Notes under the pieces: generated by a model
What the model saw: the letters and a program-made list of their open reading frames with translations, nothing else
What the model was told of the DNA's origin: nothing
Databases searched by the model: none
NCBI RefSeq assembly: GCF_000750955.1
Contig: NZ_CCEJ010000008.1
Span: forward strand, 62,001-126,000
Direction: 5' to 3'
DNA: 64,000 nt
DNA from: Criblamydia sequanensis CRIB-18
Lineage (GTDB): Bacteria > Chlamydiota > Chlamydiia > Chlamydiales > Criblamydiaceae
In this document: one piece after another, positions 1-8,691 of the stretch
How positions within the stretch are numbered: position 1 is the stretch's first letter
Layout of the letters: each line of letters starts with the position of its first letter
Program-made: the position numbers and the translations under genes

Positions 1-2
1 AC

Positions 3-596
3 GCGCCTTCGGAAGAATTACCTCATGAGATTAGAAGCGCTGTTCTTACTATCAAGGATTGTTTAGATTCCGATCGAAAAATCCCTGAAATAGGTATGGA
101 TGTGATCGACGATCTTCTTCTTTCTTCTAATGAAAATGAATCCTATTACATTTTATCCGAAGAACAAGAAATAATTATGAACTTGGTTTACGAAGAAGTT
201 GAAAAAGGCATTCAAGAAGGGAATCCTCCCTTTGCAGCCGTCATCACGGATTCTGAAAATAATATTTTAGCTGCGGCCCATAACCAAGCCAATACAAAAC
301 AGCTTGCCATCGCCCATGCGGAAATAGAAGCCATCCAAATAGCCTGTAAGGTGCTTGGAAAGAAAAAGCTTGAAGGCTGCATTCTTTACGCTAATGCTGA
401 ATCTTGCGCCATGTGTTCAACCGCCATCATTAAATCCGGAATTTCTCAAGTTTTTTATGGCGCCCCTCATGAGGCCGGAAGTAATCCGGACGCCCATCTT
501 CTTGATATCAATAAAAAAGCCCAACCTAGATTAAAGGTGTATGGGGGATATATGACAAATTTAACGAGCAGATTAAAAAGGGAAGAAATCAATTAA
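3..596 (+). CDS. CMP/dCMP-type nucleoside deaminase, 5' end outside window
   Basis: This is a zinc-dependent cytidine/guanine-type deaminase that would hydrolyse an amino group from a nucleobase or nucleoside in the cytoplasm. Counting from the internal ATG at 96, the HAE motif has zinc ligand His74 and proton-shuttling Glu76, and the second motif ESCAMC supplies Cys104 and Cys107. The usual Pro before the first Cys is Ser here, so the exact substrate is unclear. The frame is open upstream to base 3 with no stop, and the ATG at 96 has no ribosome-binding site. The gene therefore probably starts before the window and may carry an extra N-terminal region. The deaminase fold starts only around residue 24 after the ATG. 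TadA-like or guanine deaminase-like activity are both possible. Confidence 0.75.
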   Translation, partial: APSEELPHEIRSAVLTIKDCLDSDRKIPEIGMDVIDDLLLSSNENESYYILSEEQEIIMNLVYEEVEKGIQEGNPPFAAVITDSENNILAAAHNQANTKQLAIAHAEIEAIQIACKVLGKKKLEGCILYANAESCAMCSTAIIKSGISQVFYGAPHEAGSNPDAHLLDINKKAQPRLKVYGGYMTNLTSRLKREEIN

Positions 597-804
597 AAAA
601 GTAGTTATTTTTTTAAATCCAACAAAATTAAGAATGGATTCATCTTTTTTACTTTAATCCGATGTCTTTCAATAATTGACAAAGGTGATAGCAAAATATT
701 AAATTCCGGTTTGAAAATTTTATCACGAGGGCCCATAAATAAACTATATTAGAAAAGGCGTCTTTAAGCTGATTTTTACCCTAAAAAAGTTTTCTTATCA
801 AAAA

Positions 805-1302
805 ATGCAGTCCACATTAATTCAAGATATTCTCCACGAAAGCGATCGTTTAGTAAAAATTATAACGAGTATCCCCCCTTCAGATAGGCATTTAAAGGTG
901 ATTGAAGGAACCGGTGGAAAGGTAAGCGCCGCTGATTTACTAGCCTATCAAATTGGCTGGGGTAAAAATTTGATTCGTTGGTACGAAGAGGGCGTTAAAG
1001 GCAAAGACCCCGAAATGCCAGGAAATGGATTCACCACCTGGGATTATGTGGCTATAGCCAAAGACTTCTATCAAAAGTATGCCTCAAATGACCAGATAAA
1101 AGTTTTTAAGCAAACTGTCTCAAGAATTATTGAAATTATTCAGATCGAAGAACCCACGGGTCAGCTAGATCAAATTGGGGTTTGGGAATGGTGTACGCTA
1201 GTTTCTGGAAAAAAGTGGCCCCTTCGTAAATGGATTCAAGTCAATACCGTAGCTCCCTATAAAAGAGCTATACAGCTTATAAAAAAGTCCGGATTAACTT
1301 AA
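805..1302 (+). CDS. ClbS/DfsB family four-helix-bundle protein (DUF1706)
   Basis: The 165-residue protein matches the ClbS/DfsB (DUF1706) pattern: GGKVSAADLLAYQIGWG near residues 37-53, then a WYEEGVKGK segment and MPGNGFTTWDY. ClbS of colibactin producers opens the cyclopropane warhead of colibactin and protects the cell. Most homologues have no known role and belong to the DinB-like helical bundle superfamily. No colibactin genes lie nearby, so a general protective or small-molecule-handling role is only inferred. The gene stands alone, about 200 bp after the deaminase and convergent with glnS. A hairpin separates the two stop codons. Confidence 0.8.
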   Translation: MQSTLIQDILHESDRLVKIITSIPPSDRHLKVIEGTGGKVSAADLLAYQIGWGKNLIRWYEEGVKGKDPEMPGNGFTTWDYVAIAKDFYQKYASNDQIKVFKQTVSRIIEIIQIEEPTGQLDQIGVWEWCTLVSGKKWPLRKWIQVNTVAPYKRAIQLIKKSGLT

Positions 1303-1328
1303 GTGAAGTTCTACAGGGAACAAAGAGG

Positions 1329-1358
1329 GCACTTCGCGAGAAGAGTCTCTCGAAGTGC
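1329..1358. terminator. Hairpin between convergent ClbS-like gene and glnS
   Basis: Arms 1329-1341 and 1346-1358 pair over 13 positions with one mismatch and a 4-base loop. The hairpin sits midway between two convergent stop codons. Neither side has a clean T-tract, so it is a probable but not classical bidirectional terminator. Confidence 0.5.
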
Positions 1359-1365
1359 GTATCGT

Positions 1366-3057
1366 TTAAGCGGTTTGTTTCTTGGCCCAGGAGTCTTTTA
1401 GGGTGACAATACGGTTAAAGACCGGGTGTCCAGGTTTTGAATCGATAGGGTCCACGAAGAAGTAGCCTTGTCTCTCAAATTGAAAGCGGTCTCCGGGGAC
1501 TGCCTTTTCTAAAGAAGGTTCTAATCGGCAATTGGGTAGAACCTCTAAAGATTTTGGGTTGATGTAGGATAGAAAATCCTTATCCGTCCCAAGATGGGGT
1601 TCGGAGAGGAGTCTATCATAGAGACGAACTTCCCCTTTGATCGCTTTGGATGAAACCCAATGGATCGTTCCTTTAACCTTTCGGCCAATAGGCGAGCCGC
1701 CGCTTTTGGTTTCAGGATCATAGGTGCAGTGGACAGCTATGATTTCGCCGGCATCATTTTTATCCACATGCGTGCAAGTGATGCAATACCCGTAGCGAAG
1801 ACGAACTTCTCGCCCTGGCGCTAGTCTAAAAAAGTCTTTAGGCGGGTTTTCAAGAAAATCATCTTGCTCAATGTAGAGCTCTTTTGTAAAAGGAACAATT
1901 CTAGAACCCGTTTTTGGGATATCATGAGGCCAGTAAGACGCTTCCAACTCTTCCACTTGATCTTCAGGGTAGTTGTCGATAATGACTTTTAAAGGCCTTA
2001 AGACAGCGAGCACGCGAGGGGCTTTGCTATTTAAATCATCGCGTAGACAAAAGTCTAATTGAGACATTTCAACCGAGCTATTGGCCTTAGCAATACCCAC
2101 CATTTCGCAAAATTGTTTAATAGCTTCAGGGGTACAGCCGCGTCTTCTTAATCCCGCAATCGTTGGAAGCCTCGGGTCATCCCATCCGCTCACGTGCTTA
2201 TTTTCAACTAACTGAAGAAGTTTACGCTTACTCATTACAGTGTATTGCAAATCAAGCCTTGCAAACTCATATTGATGCGGCTTATAGGGAAACTTGGAAT
2301 CGATATTATTTAAAACCCAGTCGTAGAGCTCGCGGTTATTTTCAAATTCAAGGGTGCAAATGGAGTGGGTAATCCCTTCTATGGCATCAGAGATTGGGTG
2401 TGCATAGTCATACATGGGATAAAGACACCACTTGTCTCCCGTTTTATAGTGGTGGGCATGACGAATGCGGTAGAGAAGAGGGTCTCGCATTTTCATATTA
2501 GGCGAGGCCATATCAATTCTTGCTCTTAAAACGTAAGAACCGTCAGGGAATTCTCCCGCTTTCATACGCTCGAATAAGCTTAAATTTTCTTCAACGGACT
2601 GTTTTGCGAAAGGGCTAATACGGCCCGGGGTTGTCACAGTCCCCCTATACTCTCTAATTTCTTCCTCCGTAAGCCCGCAGACGTAAGCTTTTTTAGCCTT
2701 GATAAGCCCGACAGCATACTCATACATCTCATCAAAATAATCGGAAGCATTAAAAAGGTTGGGGGCCCAATCAAAGCCAAGCCAGCGAATATCTTCCTGG
2801 ATGGAATTTTCGTAGCGCGTATCTTCTTTTGTGGGGTCTGTGTCGTCAAAGCGAAGGTGGCAAGCCCCCTTGAATTCTTCTGCAATGCCAAAGTTTAAAC
2901 AAATGGATTTGGCGTGGCCAATATGCAAGAATCCATTCGGTTCAGGAGGAAACCTAGTCACTATCTTATTGTAGCGCTTATTTTGTACATCCTCATCAAT
3001 GATTCGACGAATGAAATCTCTAGAAATTGACTTATCGGAAACTTGCGGTTCTTCCAT
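1366..3057 (-). CDS. glnS: Glutaminyl-tRNA synthetase
   Basis: GlnRS charges tRNA-Gln with glutamine in the cytoplasm. The class I signatures are present: [15 protein letters not shown] (the HIGH motif) and VMSKRKL (the KMSKS equivalent), followed by the anticodon-binding beta-barrels typical of GlnRS. The ATG at 3057 (MEEPQVSDK) gives 563 residues, close to the ~554 of the Escherichia coli enzyme. A longer in-frame ATG exists at 3102, but the added 15 residues ([15 protein letters not shown]) do not resemble the family. Neither start has a clear Shine-Dalgarno site. Chlamydiaceae make Gln-tRNA by the GatCAB amidotransferase route, so a dedicated GlnRS fits an environmental chlamydia better. 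Confidence 0.95.
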   Translation of the reverse strand: MEEPQVSDKSISRDFIRRIIDEDVQNKRYNKIVTRFPPEPNGFLHIGHAKSICLNFGIAEEFKGACHLRFDDTDPTKEDTRYENSIQEDIRWLGFDWAPNLFNASDYFDEMYEYAVGLIKAKKAYVCGLTEEEIREYRGTVTTPGRISPFAKQSVEENLSLFERMKAGEFPDGSYVLRARIDMASPNMKMRDPLLYRIRHAHHYKTGDKWCLYPMYDYAHPISDAIEGITHSICTLEFENNRELYDWVLNNIDSKFPYKPHQYEFARLDLQYTVMSKRKLLQLVENKHVSGWDDPRLPTIAGLRRRGCTPEAIKQFCEMVGIAKANSSVEMSQLDFCLRDDLNSKAPRVLAVLRPLKVIIDNYPEDQVEELEASYWPHDIPKTGSRIVPFTKELYIEQDDFLENPPKDFFRLAPGREVRLRYGYCITCTHVDKNDAGEIIAVHCTYDPETKSGGSPIGRKVKGTIHWVSSKAIKGEVRLYDRLLSEPHLGTDKDFLSYINPKSLEVLPNCRLEPSLEKAVPGDRFQFERQGYFFVDPIDSKPGHPVFNRIVTLKDSWAKKQTA

Positions 3058-3148
3058 GCTAAAACACCAATTTTTTTTCGATAATTTTAGCAGAAATCCC
3101 ATTAATTAAGGAGGAAATCCTTTTTTTTTTAAGAAGCACTTGTAATAG

Positions 3149-3802
3149 TTAAATTTTATTTGAATTCGTGGAGCTTTTAAGCGCTCTCATCAAAAAGAAT
3201 TGGTTTTCTTTAACATTTTTTGTGATGTTGGTCTTATGAAGCCGGTAATATAAAAGGGTATCTTCAATAAAATGGAAATTTAAACCCATATTTTTAGCCC
3301 TTAAAAACCATTCGACATCTTCGCTTTGCCGGTATTCCGGGTTTAATAAACCAGCTTTTTCAAAAGCTTCCTTTCGAAAAAGAGCGCAGGCAAAGCTTGG
3401 CGCTTTTTGGGGGGTATGGCTGTCGATGAAAGTATTTTCCTTTAAGATTTGAACCTGGATTTTTCCCCAGCAGCCATCCAGTTCAAGATTTTTAGAAAGC
3501 TCATTATATAAAATCTGTTGGGTTTTTTTTTGCCACACATCATCGGCATCAAGAAAAGCAATAAAATCACCCCTAGCTCTTTGAATCCCCGCATTTCGAG
3601 CAGAAGCTGGCCCTTGATTTTCTTGATATAGATATTGAATAGAGGGACTATGTTTTTCTAAGACGCTTTTTAGATCATCGGTTGAGCCATCATCTACAAC
3701 AATTATTTCTAAAGGTTTTAAAGTTTGCTGATAGATCGATTGAAGTGCATTTTCTATATAACAAGCCGCGTTAAAAACCGGGATAATCACACTAATTGAC
3801 AT
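3149..3802 (-). CDS. Family 2 glycosyltransferase
   Basis: This is a GT-A fold family 2 glycosyltransferase of 217 residues. It starts directly with the nucleotide-binding strand (MSISVIIPVFNAA), carries VVDDGSTDD near residue 36, and has the metal-binding DADD motif near residue 85. A later EDVEWFLRA segment supplies the usual catalytic acid region. There is no membrane helix, so it is presumably cytoplasmic or peripheral. It overlaps the upstream HprK-like gene by 11 bp and ends the PqqD-HprK-GT operon. In this context it may glycosylate a cluster product or a surface polysaccharide. Donor and acceptor cannot be read from the sequence. Confidence 0.85.
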   Translation of the reverse strand: MSISVIIPVFNAACYIENALQSIYQQTLKPLEIIVVDDGSTDDLKSVLEKHSPSIQYLYQENQGPASARNAGIQRARGDFIAFLDADDVWQKKTQQILYNELSKNLELDGCWGKIQVQILKENTFIDSHTPQKAPSFACALFRKEAFEKAGLLNPEYRQSEDVEWFLRAKNMGLNFHFIEDTLLYYRLHKTNITKNVKENQFFLMRALKSSTNSNKI

Positions 3803-4790
3803 AAGCCTCCAATTGCTCTAAAACTCCTTCTTTAAAATCATCCCCGAGACCCAATTGATAGCAATTTACTGTTTTAACTAAAGCAGACATACGTGAAAAC
3901 GATTCTCTTTGCCGATAAGTCAGTTGAAAAAAGGAGGTTGGGAAAAGTTCTAATAGCGCCTCTCTTTTAGTGATCGGTAAAATCTCAGTTTTTGGAGCAT
4001 GAGTAATCTTAGGCACAAATAACGATTGAATAAAACATTGATTTTTACAAGAAACAGGATCTAAAAAAACAAGTTGTTTTTCAAAGGAGGGGCTTAGACT
4101 AGCAAGATCGGGAAAGAAATTTAGGCTTTTAGGGGTCAGCTTCATGCTATTATAAAGGCTAAACGCTTTAACGCTGCCCTTCTCTACATAAGTAAGGCAA
4201 TAATCATCCCCTAGATAATCCAGCCCTTTTTTTACACAAGCCATAGAAGTTGTGGATTTCCCGGACCCTCCTTTACCCACAAGCATGACACCGCGCTTCT
4301 TTGAAACGATTGCCGAGTGACACATCGTAAACCCCATGGCTTCAAACCACCACTGAAGGATAGATCGGAATGGGCTGCTTAAGTCCCAAATGGGAAGCTC
4401 TTTTCTATTTCGGATCCAATAAAGAGCCCGTTTTTCTTTTTTATCAAGAAAACTTAAAATGCCCGAACTATATTGCCAAGCAATGCAAAAATTATCCTCA
4501 GAGTAAGAGCAAATTTCGCCATGGGAGCCAAATTGATCATAAGACCATGGTAATTTTGGAATGTCGCCACTTGTTTGACTTCTATCCCAAACGTAAATGT
4601 TAAGGCCATCTTCAAGGCAATCGCTTTTAACGTGGCTAAGGGCTTGAGTGAGCAAGCAAGATAGATTTTCATCTGAAAAATGAAGATGGATAGTCTTACC
4701 AGCAATCTTAATTGTGACTTTTTTTGAAGTGGATTGCTTTGACTGTCTCCAATCTTCTTGAAACCTATTAAAGATCTCGTTTAACGACAT
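3792..4790 (-). CDS. HPr kinase-like (HprK-related) protein
   Basis: The 332-residue protein has a Walker A loop VGKGGSGKSTTS near residues 170-181 and a downstream YLGDDYCLTY segment, a layout shared with HPr serine kinases and with kinases of lasso-peptide and HPr-rel-A gene sets. The N-terminal ~150 residues match no family I recognise. The gene overlaps the PqqD-like gene (10 bp) and the glycosyltransferase (11 bp), so all three are probably translated as one operon. By analogy with lasso-peptide kinases it may phosphorylate a serine in a peptide or protein partner, but no substrate gene is visible. An ordinary HPr kinase role is less likely because of this context. Confidence 0.7.
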   Translation of the reverse strand: MSLNEIFNRFQEDWRQSKQSTSKKVTIKIAGKTIHLHFSDENLSCLLTQALSHVKSDCLEDGLNIYVWDRSQTSGDIPKLPWSYDQFGSHGEICSYSEDNFCIAWQYSSGILSFLDKKEKRALYWIRNRKELPIWDLSSPFRSILQWWFEAMGFTMCHSAIVSKKRGVMLVGKGGSGKSTTSMACVKKGLDYLGDDYCLTYVEKGSVKAFSLYNSMKLTPKSLNFFPDLASLSPSFEKQLVFLDPVSCKNQCFIQSLFVPKITHAPKTEILPITKREALLELFPTSFFQLTYRQRESFSRMSALVKTVNCYQLGLGDDFKEGVLEQLEAYVN

Positions 4791-5227
4791 GCGGATTCAC
4801 TTAAAGGCATCGGATAAGGCCAACCCTGTTCATCCACTTCGTGAATGGGGTCTAATTGAAGAAGCTCTTTCATCTCTGTGAATTTTTGTAGGGGCATTAG
4901 ATTCTTTGGAGCAAAGTCAGAGGGTAATAACTTTACTTCAGGTTCGGAAGTTTCAAAGCTTTTATAAATCAGGTTTTCTTTTTCTAACTCGCTTGCAAAA
5001 GCGTCAACTAGGGGTGCGATTTCATTAAAAGGGTGAGAAAATCTATTGGAAAGAGCGTAAGCGATAGCTTCCGGGGAAAAATTTTCCATGAGACGTTCCC
5101 AAACATAAGTTTGCTCATTATCTAAGCTATAATAAATCCCTGATAGCAAATTCACAACAACAGCTTCCCCTTCTAGCACTTCGTAGGTGACAAATTGGGA
5201 ATTGAGCTTGTAAGAATGATTATTCAT
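4781..5227 (-). CDS. PqqD-like peptide-binding (RRE) protein
   Basis: PqqD-fold proteins, also called RiPP recognition elements, bind leader peptides and present them to modifying enzymes. The 148-residue product has the expected pattern: an N-terminal beta-sheet with GEAVVVNLLSGIYYSLD, then the helix TYVWERLMENFSPEAIAYALS, and a second helical part LVDAFASELEKENLI. The frame also has a TTG at 5251, but the ATG at 5227 is the better start. It is first in an operon with the HprK-like kinase and glycosyltransferase, and divergent from the nucleotidyltransferase gene across about 80 bp. The C-terminal 40 residues are Pro-rich and of unknown role. Confidence 0.75.
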   Translation of the reverse strand: MNNHSYKLNSQFVTYEVLEGEAVVVNLLSGIYYSLDNEQTYVWERLMENFSPEAIAYALSNRFSHPFNEIAPLVDAFASELEKENLIYKSFETSEPEVKLLPSDFAPKNLMPLQKFTEMKELLQLDPIHEVDEQGWPYPMPLSESACR

Positions 5228-5306
5228 ATAGATTTTTCTTTTTGAAATCAAAAATTTGAATATAATCCATCCTGCTTAATCATCTCAACAAAAAATTATA
5301 TATTCT

Positions 5307-6422
5307 ATGTCTCATACTATCGTTGATGGCTGGTTACCGAATAAACATCAAAAGCTTCTTCTTGATGCAGCCTTGATTCCGAATCAATCCATAGAAAAAT
5401 GGGAGGAATGGCTAAAAGAAAAAAATCTTGAAGATATCGATGAAGCTTCCTATAGGCTTTTACCTCTGATTTGGCATCGGCTTCATCATTTAAAGTATCA
5501 ACACCCGTTAATGTCGCGTTTAAAGGGCGTTTATCTTCACACATGGGCAAAGAATAAGAGATTATTTTACCATGGGGAAGGGATTATAAAAAAACTTCAG
5601 GATAAAAACATCCCTGTTTTGCTTATTAAAGGCCCGGCTCTTTTACTTACCTATCAGGATTTTGCCCTAAGACCCATGAATGATTTTGATTTAATGGTAA
5701 AACGAGATCAATTTGAGCTTGCAATTCAAGTGCTGCAAGAAAATGGATGGTCGAATGGCAAGCAAAAAAATTTAAGCGCTACCTCATTTAAACTCTATCA
5801 TGCAGTAAATTTCACAAATGAGGAAAAGATAGCAATCGATCTTCATCAAGCCTTAGTCACAGAACTTGTTGGAGAAAAAGAAGATGCAAGTTTTTGGCAG
5901 TTATCTAAAAAAGTTCAATTAAGAGGGTCAATTGAGCCTTATTTACTTTCGGATGAGGATTTATTTTTCCAAACCTGCATTCATGGCTTGCGATGGAACC
6001 CTGTCACCTCCTTAAGATGGGTTTTGGATGCTTGCACTATTTTAAATTCCAAGAAGAAGTTTGACTGGGAGAGGGTGCTTAAACTTTGCGAATCTTATAG
6101 ATTAAAGATTCCCGTTTGGAAAGCTCTCTTTTATTTAAAAGAAAATTACATAAAAGATTTGGATACAACGATTATTCAACAATTTTCTTCCACTACAGAA
6201 GAGGAAGAAAGAGAGTATCGTTTTTACCAGAATCCAAGAGGGCTTGAGGGTAAATGGGGAGTCATTTGGACGCATGCCCTAAAGAGAAGACGTTTTAAAA
6301 AAGGTTTTTTCAGTCTTGCAAAAGAAATCGTGAATGTCTTTCTTAAATCAAGAAATATTCAAAACTCAAAAGAGTTTATTAGTTTTATCCGAAAAAAATT
6401 CTTTGTTATTTTAAGAAGTTGA
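5307..6422 (+). CDS. Nucleotidyltransferase family protein (PF14907-like)
   Basis: The 371-residue protein looks like the uncharacterised nucleotidyltransferase family NTP_transf_5. It has a KNIPVLLIKGPALLLTY strand-helix near residues 98-114, followed by RPMNDFDLMVKRD, where the DxD pair is the expected metal site. A region with conserved HQALV and HGLRW patterns follows. Members of this family often sit beside PqqD-like and HprK-like genes, as here, where it is divergently transcribed from that pair. Nucleotide transfer to a peptide or sugar is possible; the substrate is unknown. The basic C-terminus (KRRRFKKGF onward) may bind membrane or nucleic acid. Confidence 0.7.
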   Translation: MSHTIVDGWLPNKHQKLLLDAALIPNQSIEKWEEWLKEKNLEDIDEASYRLLPLIWHRLHHLKYQHPLMSRLKGVYLHTWAKNKRLFYHGEGIIKKLQDKNIPVLLIKGPALLLTYQDFALRPMNDFDLMVKRDQFELAIQVLQENGWSNGKQKNLSATSFKLYHAVNFTNEEKIAIDLHQALVTELVGEKEDASFWQLSKKVQLRGSIEPYLLSDEDLFFQTCIHGLRWNPVTSLRWVLDACTILNSKKKFDWERVLKLCESYRLKIPVWKALFYLKENYIKDLDTTIIQQFSSTTEEEEREYRFYQNPRGLEGKWGVIWTHALKRRRFKKGFFSLAKEIVNVFLKSRNIQNSKEFISFIRKKFFVILRS

Positions 6423-6496
6423 TTCTTTATAATTATTAAGTTATAAAGTTGGTGATTCCCCCGCCTATTTCTTTTTTTTATTAGAGATTATTTAAG

Positions 6497-7717
6497 ATGA
6501 CGGTTAATCCCCAAAAACAATTTTTTGTCATTCTTCTAATTGTTTTCTTAGGTTTTCTTGGGATTTCAATGCCTTATCTAATCTTCCCGGCCTTATTTCT
6601 TAACCCGGATTACGATATTTTAGATGAGAATGCAACCGCTACGGCTCAAGCTCTTTATCTTGGCGTTACTTTAGCGGTTTACCCTTTAGGCCAGTTTGTT
6701 GGCTCGCCTATTTTGGGGGCTCTCTCAGACGATTACGGAAGGAAAAAGCTTTTAACGGCAAGCCTTGTGGTATCTGCCTTCTTTAATTTATTGACCGGAT
6801 TTGCCATTTCGAAACACATTCTTTGGCTCCTTATCGCTTCAAGGTTTGGCGCAGGCCTTATGGAAGGAAACATTGCCATTGCAAGGGCTATGGCTACAGA
6901 CATCAAAGCCATATCCAAGCAGAAAACCCTTGGTAAAATCAATGCGGCAGCCTCTATTGCCTACCTCATAGGCCCTTTTTTTGGAGGTCTCTTAACCGAT
7001 AAAAACATATCGGAGTCTTTTACAACAGCTACCCCTTTTTATTTTACAAGCCTTCTTCTTTTGGCGTTAACCGCTCTTGCGGGAGTTGTTTTAAAAGGAC
7101 AAACGGTGACCCCAAGCAAAATGAGAAGTTTTTGGACAAGAATCAACCTCTACAATCGACTTAAAAATCTTTTCAAAAATAAAACTTTGCAACTTTTAAT
7201 GATCCTCTCCACTTGCTTTACGATAGCGGTCGATATCTTTTATGAATTTGGGCCTGTTTTTTTGACTTTAAAATGGGACTTAAGTCCAGCAGACCTTATC
7301 TACTATAACGGGATTCTTTGCATAGGCTTGGCTTTAGGCAATGGCTTTTTACCTAAATATTTTACCAATAGCCCCTCTAATAGACAGCCTATCATTCTTT
7401 CAATTTTTGGGTTTTCTCTTTTGCTTTTATTGATGATCATTACAGAATTTCCTTACCTTATGCTTTTCTTTTTTGGGGTCAGCGGACTTGTGATTGGGCT
7501 TGCCGTCACATTGATAACGGTAAAAATTTCTGATTCGGCATCCGATCAAATTCAGGGAGAAGTGTTAGGCGTCCAGCATTCCTTAAGAGTTTTAGGCGAC
7601 GGGATTATTTGCCTTTTTGGAGGTTTTCTACTTCTTGTCTCATCTAAAGCGATTTTAGTTGCGGCAGCAATGATTGCTCTATTAACTATGATTTATTCCT
7701 ACTACCGATTGGCTTAA
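6497..7717 (+). CDS. MFS transporter (TetA-like drug/proton antiporter family)
   Basis: This 406-residue protein has about twelve hydrophobic segments and the MFS motif A between helices 2 and 3 (GALSDDYGRKKLL, near residue 75). The similarity is to the TetA/multidrug-efflux (DHA1) group. It acts in the inner membrane, exporting or importing a small molecule by proton coupling. Only 5 bp separate its stop codon from the GNAT gene, so the two are probably cotranscribed. The substrate cannot be predicted. Confidence 0.85.
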   Translation: MTVNPQKQFFVILLIVFLGFLGISMPYLIFPALFLNPDYDILDENATATAQALYLGVTLAVYPLGQFVGSPILGALSDDYGRKKLLTASLVVSAFFNLLTGFAISKHILWLLIASRFGAGLMEGNIAIARAMATDIKAISKQKTLGKINAAASIAYLIGPFFGGLLTDKNISESFTTATPFYFTSLLLLALTALAGVVLKGQTVTPSKMRSFWTRINLYNRLKNLFKNKTLQLLMILSTCFTIAVDIFYEFGPVFLTLKWDLSPADLIYYNGILCIGLALGNGFLPKYFTNSPSNRQPIILSIFGFSLLLLLMIITEFPYLMLFFFGVSGLVIGLAVTLITVKISDSASDQIQGEVLGVQHSLRVLGDGIICLFGGFLLLVSSKAILVAAAMIALLTMIYSYYRLA

Positions 7718-7722
7718 AATCT

Positions 7723-8574
7723 ATGCAAATTGAAAGAATCACGAATAATAACCAAGAAACAGCTCTTAAATTTTTAAATAAATATGAAGACTCTGCCGTT
7801 TTTCTTATAGGAAATTTGGAAAGAATGGGCCCAGATATTGGTGAAAGCCAATTTTCAGGAAATTTCAAAATGGTTTTGGATGAGGATAAGATTATCGCTG
7901 TTTTTTGTTTGACAAAAGGCGGCACTCTTCTTGTTCAATCAGAAGTTGTCGATCCGCTATTTAAGCTTATTCTAAAAAGTTGCGAAGAGGAAAAAATCCC
8001 AATCAAAGGGTTGATTGGAGAGTGGGCTTTTGGAAGTCTATTTTGGGAACATCTAAAATCAATCGGTGTGATTAAAAAAGAAAATTACTTTTGCAAAGAA
8101 GTCAATTACACTTTGAATTTAAAGGAATGGAAAGGGCACCCTTCTCTAAAAGCCAGGGCGCTTTCTTTAGAAGACTATCAAGATTGGAAACTTCTTCGAA
8201 TGGATTATCTTGAGGAACAGGGGTTGCCGACCTCTCTTTCAGAAAAAGAAAGGGTTTACGAATACGGTAATAAGGTTAAGAATAGTCTTGTTTGGGGCTT
8301 ATTTGAAGAAAATAGACTTTTAAGCATTGCCGAAATCAATGCTAAAACTAATCAAATCGGAACAGTCGGCGGTGTTTACACAGTTGAAAGCGAGAGAAAA
8401 AAAGGGCATGGAAGAGCTTTAATGAACCGTTTAATTCATGACTGTAAAGAAAATTTACAACTTCGAAAGCTCATTATTTTTACCGGAGAAAAAGAAAATA
8501 TTCCGGCTCAAAAACTATACGAATCGCTTGGCTGTCAAAAAGTTGGCCATCTGGCCTTATGTTTTGGCGAATAA
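7723..8574 (+). CDS. GNAT family N-acetyltransferase
   Basis: The C-terminal half (about residues 135-283) is a GNAT domain. It has the acetyl-CoA loop GGVYTVESERKKGHGRALMNRL (V-x-x-x-x-R/K-x-x-G-x-G/A-type) and the closing PAQKLYESLGCQKVG motif. The N-terminal 130 residues resemble the accessory half of two-domain GNATs. The acceptor is unknown. The gene follows the MFS transporter by 5 bp, so the pair may act on related compounds, for example detoxification. About 115 bp without an evident gene separate it from thrS. Confidence 0.8.
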   Translation: MQIERITNNNQETALKFLNKYEDSAVFLIGNLERMGPDIGESQFSGNFKMVLDEDKIIAVFCLTKGGTLLVQSEVVDPLFKLILKSCEEEKIPIKGLIGEWAFGSLFWEHLKSIGVIKKENYFCKEVNYTLNLKEWKGHPSLKARALSLEDYQDWKLLRMDYLEEQGLPTSLSEKERVYEYGNKVKNSLVWGLFEENRLLSIAEINAKTNQIGTVGGVYTVESERKKGHGRALMNRLIHDCKENLQLRKLIIFTGEKENIPAQKLYESLGCQKVGHLALCFGE

Positions 8575-8691
8575 CCCATAGATTTTTTTAATAAACCTAA
8601 AATTAATTTGAAAAAAAGCTTATTTTCTTCTCGGTAAATAATGCCTTATCGTTTAAACTTTTGCCTTTAAAATAATAGGAATTTCGTTGCC

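Noticed and set aside
9-95. Considering ATG 96 as a true start of the deaminase
   Set aside because: The frame is open to the window edge and no ribosome site precedes ATG 96, so the real start is probably outside.
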